64,000 nt of DNA from the NCBI GenBank assembly GCA_013398055.1, contig VZRS01014182.1, positions 186,807 to 250,806 of the forward strand, written 5' to 3'. The notes under the pieces were generated by a model. It searched no databases and was not told the origin of the DNA. It worked only from the letters and a program-made list of their open reading frames with translations. This DNA comes from Ifrita kowaldi. Taxonomy: Eukaryota; Chordata; Aves; Passeriformes; Cinclosomatidae. Shown here one piece after another: positions 43,601 to 55,600 of the stretch (the stretch's first letter is position 1; each line of letters starts with the position of its first letter). A program made the translations under genes and the position numbers.

Positions 43601-46600
43601 CCTTGAATCTATGTAAGCCCTTAGCAATCAAAATATCCCTTGTCAGGCTGGTTCTGAGCCCTTTGTTCCCACACAAAATCACCCCCTGAGGAATGCCGTC
43701 CCTTTCATTTTGAACTTAGTTCTTCCTAACTTCCCTCAATGTTCTTTCATTCTGGTCTCACACAAAAGAGTGAGCATTCATTTCATGTGTCAAGATTAAA
43801 TACACAAGAATGCCAGTACTTACCTGCAAAGATCATTCATACAGCTTGAAATATAAGAATATGGATCTATGCTTTCATGACAGCTGAGAAAAGGAAACTG
43901 TAGGAATATTTGGCACTTGAAGAATATGTCCTGTGCATTAAGGAGAATCAGTAAATGAAAGTTAGCCAATACTTTCTGAACAGGCATCATTCTTCTTTGT
44001 TTCCCTAGTCTGAGGTCCTTTATATTTCCATTAAAATTTGAGCATTGTGCAGCCTCAATTTACTATTATATCTCTTTCATTATTCTTCCTAAAATTTGTC
44101 CTCTCTGCCTAGGCCTGCTTGACTGCATGCTAAACCAGCTGGGATGAAAAAGTGTGAAATGACAAAGAAAAGCATTTTGTATCAATGCAGGAGCTGACCT
44201 GCAGCTATTTCTCCATTATTTCACAATTGCTAAAATAATGAGGTATAAGATGCCAGGATTGGAAACTGAACCCAAGTTTAATGCAGTAATGAAGAGCTCT
44301 GCCAGCAGACTGGTGCCACTTGGCACATCCATCTGAGCCTTGGTACTTTTAAGCTAAACATATGAAGAACATCAGGGACTCCCTAGCAACAGCCCTGATC
44401 TGAATCTTTCCTTTCTCAAAGTCTTAATGCATTTAAGGTTTTTTCAACATTGTGTATATTGTTAGATTCTTTTACCATCAGTAAGCAGTGAAGATTAAGA
44501 AAATTCATGTATTTACATGTATATGCATGTATCTATGTATATATATAAAATATGATAAGTTTACCTCAGTGGATTCTGCATTGGCTGAGCAAGGACTGGA
44601 AAAATCTGAGGCAATAGGGACACAAGCTATATCATCTGAGGCTTGCACAGCCCAGCTATTTGCAAATTCAGCAATGTCTTCTGTATATTCACCTACTGCA
44701 TGAAAACATTGAAAGAGTAACAATAAAAAAATTGTCCACACAAACACTTAAGATAGCTTTCAAACCTTCAATCATTTTTCAATGCGTTCATTACCTCAAT
44801 TACAGATGATTTCAGAGTACTTTACTTTCAGAAAAGTGGTATTTTTCTTTTTTTAATTTCAGGTTGTATTTTATACTTCATTTAAATAAAAATATTGAAA
44901 AAATACATGACAAGGTGTTGGTTTGTGTTTTTTTAAGTGCAAACACTGATAGTTTTATAACAAATATACAGATAATGGCAAGTGTAAGGCATCGAATACT
45001 TAAGAAAAAATACATTTCTTTGAAGCTATTTAAGTCTTTCATCAGGTTTCACAAAGGTCAGTTAGTGCTATTATCTCCCTCCTTTTCCCTTATTGCAGAA
45101 AAGCCCTGCAACACACATTCAGGAGATGCCCAGCTCTCCTCACAGCACGAGCATGGAAGAATTAACAAATAAGATGCATGACTGGAAGTCATGGCAACAG
45201 GCTTAGTCAGATACATGAACGTACAAGAAGGTTGGCAGTAAAGAAACAGACACGAAAATCCCATATACTTGCAGCAAGAACTAAATATTGCATTTTCTCT
45301 ACATTCTTAATTAGGTTAAAAAGGGAATATTGCCTCCACTTTGAAGAACCTTATAGTAATTGGTATCTATGCTATGGTTATCTATACCTATGCATGGCTG
45401 GAGACAAGACACTGAAATGAGGTTTTTTTTCCCCAGAGCTGTACCATAGAAAACTTAATCTAACTTCTAGCACAAGAGGTACAAAGTTGGACACTTGCAG
45501 TGTGGAAAGCCACAAAGCACACTAATCAGATACATATACTTGGATCTCCACAAATAAATGACATCCTAAGTAACATCCTAACCATCAGTCTGTTTTACTT
45601 AAGAGTGAGGCACACAAAATATTTCTTCCTCTGTGACAAAGTATTTCTTTATGCAGAAAACCTTTCCCAAACGTAAAAGGCTGGGTTTGATCTGGAGGTG
45701 AACCTGTTGATATAACTCTGCTTCTACAAAAACATCAAAATATTTTATGTACATGACATGGCTTGAAAGAAACTTCTAAGTCTTTAAAAAATACCACAAA
45801 ATAAAATCACTTTTTTTGAAACAGTTCTGTGCATAGACACAGTCTTGCATATTAAAGCAATATAAAGATGGCATTAAAGGTGAAGATAAGGAAACAGAAA
45901 ATGAGTTTGTTTTCAAACTGTACTTTGAAATGGAATATTATATGCCTCTCAGCAACTTATGTATTCGAGCATTACAAATAATGAGCATTTGGACTCTGAA
46001 AGACTCAAGATAGATGTAAGAGCTACCTTTACACTACTCAGGGAAGTTGTTTTGTTGGGAGAGATAAATCATGATACCAAATGATTGATAAGATATAGAA
46101 ACTCTTAGAAAAATGTTGCAGCTTGGAAGGGAGGTGAATTAGCAATCTATTCTTGTGAAGATCTCAGAACTTTGTGCTTTGCATTTGCAGAGTCAAGGCA
46201 CCGTGTTATACAACTAGTTCACGATTAAAGTGATTTATATGGCTCTCAGCTGTACAGTGCAATAATGCTATCATTTCTGATAAAGAAAAATGCTAGAAGA
46301 AATGATGATGGTGAATAAATTTAGCTCAGAAAATGAAGACAGGTATGAGCTGGAAATCCTTTATAACAGATAATACATTTAAAGCTACGGAAATTACTAT
46401 TTTCTGGAGATCATTTGAATTCATTATTTCCTCCAAATATTATTTTTCTCTATTATTACACATCAGCAGATTACACTGTTTATTAAACATACTGTACTCT
46501 GGTGTGCAGAAGTTGCTGCAGAAAACTCACTGCTCTCACGGCAGAAAAGCTATGAAAAATTTATACTTGGGCAAATTTTTAAAGACTCCGCAAAGATAGG

Positions 46601-49600
46601 TACAGTGAACTTGCCTTCCCTAAAAAAGCTTAAAACCTCCACTACCAATCATAAAAAATGGGGAAAAAAGTTGCAGTGGGATACCTTTTGTGACTTAAGA
46701 ACATGCAGAGCCATGGGACTAGATTCTCTCATAGTTAATGGCAACAGTAAGATAATCTTATTTTGTTTTCATAAGAGTGAGAAAAATCCTCCTCATATTT
46801 TCAAGCTTGTTCTTGTTCTTTTTTTTTTTTCACATCAGTTGCAAGTAGGACAAAAGTCCCCATGACAGAATACAGGTTTAAAAACTCATCTCTGCCTCAG
46901 TCACAGCACAAAGCAGCTCCTCATCCTACAAGGTAGACAGAGGCCCATAGTCCACCATACCAACCAGAAGATACAAGGAACTCCCTGGAAACAGCTTGGA
47001 AATGTATTTATTTCAACTAGGATTTTTATGATGCTGCTATAAAGGAATGACTCGAGATGGTGCTCTTCCCTCCATCTTTAAACACAGAAAACCATAAACA
47101 TTTGTTTATTTATTCATTGTTTGAAGGCATTTTTATCAGCTAGGATAAACATACCACAAGTGCTTTGCTGAGCAAGAGGCTTAAATGCACATATAAATAC
47201 TTTCTTGAACTAGGACCTGTTCCTTTTTGCATCTTTAATGATGAAGAGAAGGAAAAGTAGAGCAGATATACTTTTTTTACTGAAATAACTGAAACAGGAC
47301 TGCCTTTTTACAGCATTATATTTATAAGCATTGTATTTAAAGCAAACATGGAAACCGTTCACACAAAGTAAGGGTAAGCTATTTACTTACTATTTTGAAG
47401 TAGCAGGTCATCATATTTATTGCCATTAAAATTTCCACACAGGCCACAAGGTTCTCCCTTATGATCTTCTGTCAGCTTAATATAAATACCAGAGTTTCCA
47501 TCCCAAGCAAGAGAAAAACCAAAGGTAGTCTTCACCAGAATATAGTCAGCCAGTCTCTCAATGAAAGCATTTCCGACTGTCTGAGGCAATATTAATCTGG
47601 AAAAATATAGTCTACATCAAAGATCTCAGATGAGATGAGGTTCATGCTAGAAAAATACCACATAAAACATCACCTTCTAACCAAACAAACACTTTTTCCT
47701 GGGTGTACACAGTCACTCTTCAGCTCTTCATCATGTTTTTACTATCTTGTGTTTAATCCTCTGTATCGACCATCAAATATGAGTGCTTTCTGTTGCATAC
47801 ACCTATCAGTTGTACCAATTATAAGCTTGAAAGAATAATGCCTCTCTACTTTCAAAGCCTGGCACACTGCATTGAGGAATACTTGAGTTCACAAGCATGT
47901 TGCGTTGGGCAAGGAGCTATATGGTGCTATGACCACCAGCAGCCCTTCTGTGCGCTGAGTCACCACTGGGTTAGACATCTGTAAATGGAGGAATTTGCAG
48001 TACAGAAAACATCCCTGACAAAAAAGTTGTAGCTCTTCCTCCTTTGGTGGAAGACCACTGGACAATAATAAGCACAGATCTAATCTTAGTCTTCCAAACT
48101 TGCTTCTGTTGGGTTGAACAGTACCGCTGTATCTATCATTCTCAGATACTAAAGGCCATGGCATTACAAAGGGGATGGCAAAAGCACTCAACAACTTTCT
48201 TAAATTTTCTGTACTTTATCAACCAGTAAATATACTTCTGATAGCCTCAGGCGCATCTTTTTGCTTATTAAAAAAGAAAAGGTAAATTTGGAGGTTTGAT
48301 GTACCTCAGAGATGTTTTGTAGAGTTTTTGCCCCAAAGGAGCTTAAGATCTTTGTTTTAACCAATTCAGACTCGTCTAGAAGAAGATCATGTCTTATATT
48401 AGCTATAGCTACCAAGAATAAATAATAATTGCCTTGTTCAAAATGGTATCAGGATGCACCAGGGATTAACTAGGACTGCCTGGCACAGACTTTGTCTGTA
48501 CAAAGAAGGAATGAATAATTGTTAGGTTACAGCTGAGAAGTTGAACACACCTAATACAGGGAGTGTATTCTATCCTCACTCAGGTATTATATCAGTACTG
48601 TTACATCTGCTCACACTAGAGCTCTATCAGCCCCCATACAGAACAGCAAGAGATCAATAAAGATACAGATCAAATTAATTTATCTGGATTGTGTAAGAAG
48701 CATCAATTTCCCAAACTCCACACTATCTTTTTGCAACAGAATATTAAAACCCACCATTAGAACACTCACCTGATTCCATTTTTTCTTACTTCATGTCCTG
48801 AAATCATTATTTCTTCTTGGTTTGAAAAAAATAAGCTGATGGACCTATGACAAGTATATACTGAACTGTAACAGTGAGGACTGTTGTGAACCTTTGAGGG
48901 GAAAAATAGACACACAATAAGAATAAATGCTTGTCTTCAATAATTTCACACCATTTTTATCAAATTTGTATATGATATTTTACATTTTTATGCTCTGGTT
49001 ACTCAAAGAGCTTTACAAATAAATACCTAGAATATTACGAAGTCACAATTAAAAAGATATGCAAAACTCAAAGTTCACGCTAAACAATACTGCTGAGAAA
49101 TACAGCAACAGTTTAATAGCGCATAGCATCACAGGTCAGTAGTCTAAATACTTGATGAAAGAGTCAGGTATTGTACACTTGACAAACTTCAGAGACACTG
49201 TAGTGAGCTAGCTTATAGTGGCCAAAATAGGGGCTTGTTACTTGCACTGAGGAAACACCCCTATTGCTCTGTTTCTAGAGGTCTGAACTATAAAACAGGA
49301 TTACAAACCAATACAGAACCTCAGTGTAATAGGAGCACTCTCCCTGCCACCTGAGGCTGGTACCAGCTGAACTACAATATGCCTTCCTGAACCACTCAGG
49401 ATTTCTTGAGATTTTGAAGTGCTCCCACAGATCATGGCAGGCATCTAATTTACATGGATCTGTTAAAATCCATTTTGCACTGGCTTTCAGCCCTACTAAT
49501 GGAAAAGGGTGGACTTTTCCGAAGTGTGCTTCTCCTCATTATATGTATATAGCATAATGAGCCAGGGGATTGGTTTAGTCGCATATCAACTTATCTCGCT

Positions 49601-52600
49601 TGAATAGAGTACTCTCAGGACTTGAAAACTGGGTTTGTGCTTGAGCAAAACTTACACAGTTTTCATAAATCTCAGACGGAATGAGCCACCCAAACCTGCA
49701 GAATGTCCTACAGTGCTTCAAAAGCCTATGAGCTTATTTTAGACACCACTGAAGAAAGAGGGAAACGTATTGAATCTTAGAGGCCAATCATTACCCAGAT
49801 TAAAACGTAGACAGAGTTTAGATAGCTCAAATATGACTTATGTTACTGTGTGTGTCATCATTCTCTGAGAAGGATGGAAATTTCATTACCAGTTTACTTG
49901 ACAGTGCTGTGAAGCTAAATAAATTTGTAATTGGGAACATTTTACCAACATAGTGATGGAGGCTGTAAATGTAACTGTTTTGAAGAAAATATCTGTGAGT
50001 AAACACATACAGTGTTAATGAATACTTGAATTAATCTTCCTTAGCTGACACTAAATCCTGGAAGTAAAAATCAGTTACTGTTTCTTTAGGTGAAATAAAC
50101 TAGACCAGGAAAAGCATTAAGAGTTTTTACATGTATAAAGATAATTATAATTAAATACAACATAAAATTTATTACTACTGGCAGATGGCTTCTATGTAAA
50201 ACCAGCCCAAGACAGAAACACAATAAAGGAAAATCAAAATAATTCTTATGTTTTCTTCTCCTCTTGAGGGGTGGATTATTAAAGCCAGAAGGACCATAAT
50301 GTGAGGATTTGGCAAGGTTTTTGTCTCTCCATTGCCCAGTCTGTCTACAGTCTCACATTACTTATGACTTTGCTGAGTAAACGTTTTCAGTTTTCAGTAA
50401 AACATTACATTTGTTCCAGCAATTGAATGGAACCTTCTCGCTTTCCAGAGCCACTGGAATCCACTGACATATTGATTCTAGATTTTGATATAATCTTGGA
50501 CTTTGCTACAGCACTTTCTTAAAACCTCTAAGAGGTCACAGCTGCACATAGAATCCAAATAATTAAAATGAAATTGTGAAAGACGGGTGTAACACCATCT
50601 CTCTGTAACTTTAGTAGGTAGAAGTGGCAGTTTTAATCATAGATTTATCTTCACTAACTGCTGTTATCTGAGGGAAGAAGGGGTCATCTGTTTATAAATG
50701 AAAAACAGTCCTCAGAGCAGAAATCAGCATCTAGATCTGCCCTCATCCCTACGACCACTGGACCCACATGGGCTAGAATTAGGACACCTCTTGTCCCTTC
50801 TTCCCTGCCCAATCAACTCCAAATCCCAGCCATTTTGAATAAGGTAATATAACGAGCTTGTATCCTCTCCCCACAGTAACCACCAGTCTGACAAACAGGG
50901 CATCTCTCTTCGAAGAGGGTAAAGGTTTGAACTCCCCCTGACCCAAAGTCATTAACCATGGATACTCAGCAATTTGAAGAAGCTACTAAAAAGAGCGCCT
51001 TCCATACATAGGTCAAGATGAAAGCTTTTGAGCAGTTAATCTTCTCTGCATGACATAGAGGTAATCCAAAATTAGAAAGCAAATCCCTAGAGGGGACAGG
51101 GTGGGGGAGCAAATCCCATTGGCCAAGGAGGCAGATCCTCATAGCGTGCCAACAGCTGTGAATCAGGGCCTAGCACATTTGTGTTCCTCACTAATAGGCA
51201 AGTGATAGCTGTTTGCACTTTACTCAGCAGCTCAGTGGATTTTTTTACAATCTGATAGCTGAAGTGTACTGAAGTTTCTGCTGTAAGATCCACTTTTGGT
51301 CCTGGAAGGGAGAGAGCAGAAATCCCATTAAGGATAGGAGGAGTAAGAAATACTATTTTTAATATACTGACTCTTTTGATTATAATTTCATCAGTATTTT
51401 GAGTTACTGCATGTAGGTTTAGGCATTTCCAGAAGCTTTCCACATTTCCGCAGTTTTAGATTTAAGTAATTAATGCCCAGTTTGGTACATTTATTGTCTC
51501 TCTACTTATGTTACTTACTTATTTACTTTTATATGTATTTACATACTTACTTCTAGTGTGTGTTCACATACTTACCCAAACAGTGTATTGGGGTTCCAGA
51601 GTACTGCAGTCTTTTGCAAATATGTAGGAGCAATTCCCTGGGAAGTAGTAGTAGATGCCATCAAATGTTTCAAAATTATACTGTCCCCACGATTTGCAAA
51701 TCCCGTCTCGGTCCTTACCAGTGTTAGGTACTGGAGAGAATACACTGAGTTTACAAGAAGCATGGTCATCAAAAATTGACAGGTGTCACATGCATCTACA
51801 AAAGTAGGAGCTCAGAAAGGAAACGAGCTTATGAAGAAAATACATAGCAAGTACAAAAGATAAACTTATGTCTTCAACTTTAAATAAACTCAGTACTCTT
51901 TTTAATCTTAAATCTGCAGTTTTAGCCATGTGCAATCATCATTAAGTTTTTTATTTGCTTCAGTGGAGACGTTTTAATTACAAGTAGAGGCAAGGGATAT
52001 TCTAATATTTAGCTATTCTGCACATCCTGGAAGGCAATTCTTGTTTATCCCTACACACAACAGATTCCAGTAACTAGTGTCTTTAAATAATAGGTAATTT
52101 AATTTGCAATAAGCCACTGTTTGTTAGAAGAAATGCAGTGGTTTTTTGGTTGTTCAGCTAACTCAGAAAAAAATTGTCTGGCTACTGATAGACTACATAA
52201 TGGTCTATCTGTTATGGCATCTATGTATCATTACAGCCCAAGTGCTAAAATGTAGGTATTTCTGATGTTGTTTTCTCTATGTCCCTAATGCAAATAATTT
52301 TAATCGTCCTAGCTAATGGCCAAATGAGAGTCCTACTACAGAGTAATCATAAATATGCTGGTAACAGTATTTTTTTCAAAATCTGTATCCTAAATCTCTC
52401 TGAAAACTGGCACTAAACTATTTTGGCCCGAAAAACTTACCAATTTGGCACCTGCTTCCTTGAGCCTGAAATAACTGGCAGTCACAGTCACCTGCCTCTG
52501 TGCAGGCTGCTCCATTAAGGCACTCCTGAGGACATGAACCTGTAAGCAAGCATTCCAGCCTTTCAGTAGATACAGTATTTTGCAAACAGGCTGAGAGATC

Positions 52601-55600
52601 ACAGTTAAATCTGTTTATTGTTAAATCACGAGCAGCTATATTAGCTGAGAAAATTAACCAACGACAAACTCCATTTTTTAATATATGCTTAATTTTATCC
52701 TTCATGTTCCTTGGTTAAAAGAGAAGCAAGGTTCTCGTTTGGTTTCAGACTTATAAACTAACAAAGGAGCAAAAGGTCAGCCTCCTCCAAGCAAACAAAA
52801 GGTCAAGTTCCCATGTAAAGAAATCAAATCCCAGTCCCACTGATCTCAAAATATACAGGACACAGATCATTCTAATTCACTACATTCAACATAATTTATA
52901 CATATATTCAGCTTCTCCCTCCTAAACATTACTGCAAAGGGTACATTCAGTTTATGAACAGGACAGAATATATATTTTAGAGAGTCAAAACCAGTCCTAA
53001 ACAACCTTCCCCACATGCTAAAAAAAAGTCAGCTAAAAGGTTATTTCTGCTTCAGAGGTGACTGGAGCCAGAGACTAGATTCCATGGGAATGACTTGTTT
53101 TATGTTATAATCAGTAATTTTTTCCAAAAGCAGTTACATTAAGCGGTTTTATAGTCTGTTTGAAAGCTAAGACCTCCTTGTCATTTACTAATTATTCATT
53201 GAGGTGGCTCTAAATCATAATTCCCCAAAAGTAAAGAAGAAAGCTAGTCCCAAAGCAAAACTTCATCAGGTTTTGCAGATAGTTGCTTGCCTTCTTGGAG
53301 TAGGTTTAAAACTCTACGTACATACAAAAGCTTCCAATGTTGCTGATGGAATTAAAAAAGCATTGCAAAAGACAGGAAGTAAATGAAATGAATAGGCCCT
53401 TCCACTCCCAATGAGGCCACAGTAAAGCTGCAAGTGACATTAAATGGGAGAAAAATGGGACCTTTACAGTAAAGGTACACAGAAGCTACCAGTGATTAGG
53501 AATATCATCCATCATTGTGAAAATTCCTTTCCATGCATGGCTTTGAATTTTTTCCATTTAAGAACTGCTTTCCAAATATACACAGATACTCTGAAAATAC
53601 CAACAAAGCAAAAACGACTGTTTCTATAACAGCACTAATGGGGAAATCTTCTTTGCTGTTTTTAGAATTTTGAGTGGTAAAATTGCATATATTCATTTGC
53701 ATAGAAACATGCAAAAGAAGGCACCTAACCCAGGCATTTTCCAAGAAGGATACCAAAATTCCAACCAAAGTTGCATACACTGAATTTCTCTGTAAAACAA
53801 TTTCTGTAACTTGGGCCTGCTTTACATGTTTGTTCAGTGCTTAAAACCCTCCATGAACAGCTTCATGCTCATTGCCTGAGTATTCCTTTCCCTTTGCACA
53901 ACTAGTTACAAGCCTCTCTGACATACTTACATCCTCTGACAAGGCCAGAAAAAAAGTGGAAGAAATGAAAAATTGCAACAGAACTAATCTTAAAAAAAAA
54001 AAAAAAGGAAAATGATTGGCATCATTAGCTGCTCATTTTCAGCATTAGCTGTTCATATTCAGTTGTAAGGCCTTATTTTGAAAGCACAATTTTAACAGAA
54101 ATTTTTCCTTCTTTAACACGGATAAAATGGGACAATGAGACAGGACAGGGTTTTGTAGGAGCACGAGGAAGAGGGCTTCCGCAGAGCATGGTAACACAGG
54201 GAAGGAAGGCAGCATTTTCAGGGCTCTCTCCTCCGGCAGGTGAGGAGCACAGCACTGACCTCCTGGCGGACTCCGCACCAGAGCCCCATGATGGTGAAAC
54301 CGAGAGGCAGCTTGAACCTGTCAGAGAAACATAAAAGCAAAATCAGGGGGTTTGTGGTTTACAAATGAATTGATAAAAGCCTGAGGCCTTGCAGTCAAAC
54401 ACTGGGTTGGGACTTTTAATACAGAAGAGTTATTTGCTGTGGCGGTGGCTCAGGTGCCCTCTGGCCCGGAGCTGATCTCTTGGGTCCGTTATCCACCAAG
54501 AGACAGTGACTGCCTGGATGAAGAATCCATTGGAAGCAGCCCGGGAGCTGCAGAGAGCACATCAGTCACCCCACAGGGACAGCCCTAAGGGGCCTGTCAG
54601 TCAAAAAGGGAACGCCCGGTAGGTGTTAACCCTAAGAGGCACCCTTTGGCTTCCTCCCCGCCCCATTCTAGAAGCTTCAGTTGAGCACACAATCTGATTG
54701 GGTTTATGTTTTATGTTTATTCATTTTGCCTGTTGCATATTACACTAGCTTCTGGAAACTTCTCTTGTTTGCTGCTCCCCATTTGTTGTATCCTGGTTCT
54801 CCCTCCCCCGAAACTCTGCTATTTGTCCCCTGTCATTTGCTTGTCATTCCTTAATTCGCCAGTGGTTAACCACGCCCTGAGATTTGTTGCTGTATTTAAG
54901 TTGCTGTCCCATGCTCCCGGCGCTTCTTCTCGCTCCACGTCTCCACTGCCTTCTCCCCTGCGTTTCTTCAATAAACCCTTTCCTGCGGAAGAAGCCCTTC
55001 TCAGCTCCTTTATTCCCTCCGCCTTTGCCTGCCGTCCTGGCGCTCAGCTCAGCCCTCGCCACGCGGTGAGCTCGCCACAGCCATTAGACATTTCGGGTCC
55101 TCGGCCGCGGAATTGTCGGCTCCTACTCCGGGCCACCGGGCAGCCCAGAGTCCAGGAGACCCCGACAATTTGCATCTCAGCCAGCACACGGCACAGTCAG
55201 GGGGGTTGCTGCTGGAGGGATTGGCAGCCTGGGGAGGAGAAGCATGGCAGCTTTTGAGGGGACTGGGGTAAGATACAGCCGCTCTGTGAGATCGTTACTG
55301 GCCTCTCATCCATACCCTCCAGTTCCTGTGAATCACCAAGGCTCCACATGGGAAGTTTTGCATTTACATTTGGAAGGAAAAGGGAGGGGACAGAGTGCAT
55401 TCTGCCTTTTTCACTTCACTCATACCCACAGTCAGAGAACTCCCTCTATTGCATCCACTCCCCTGAGTCATGCTCTGAGCTGCACCCTGAACATCCCACT
55501 ATGGCCAGTCTAGCTGCAATGGATTATGTGTTCTCCTTGACATCCTTCAGAATTGCATTTTGGTTCATCCCAAACAAAAGAGAAAGCAGATCTGCCTGTC

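Larger units (their letters stand above)
40835..44564 (-). other. OTOGL introns 11 to 9 around exons 10 and 11
   Basis: Intron 10 (41603-43823) has the possible ancient repeat at 43480-43790. The remainder is AT-rich with nothing recognised. Confidence 0.5.

Noticed and set aside
43824..43883. Shorter exon 10 using the internal acceptor TTTTCTCAG
   Set aside because: With exon 9 ending in phase 0 it reads CTG TCA TGA, an immediate stop. The upstream acceptor at 43931 gives an open C8 domain.
53930..53960. A strong donor (GATGTAAGTATG on the minus strand) after a pyrimidine tract ending CAG, suggesting a tiny exon between exons 4 and 5
   Set aside because: Exons 4 and 5 join in the correct phase without it, and it would add only about 5 bases and break the frame.
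54706..55257. 183-codon open frame on the plus strand
   Set aside because: It lies almost wholly inside the LTR U3/R/U5 and runs past its end. No protein domain.
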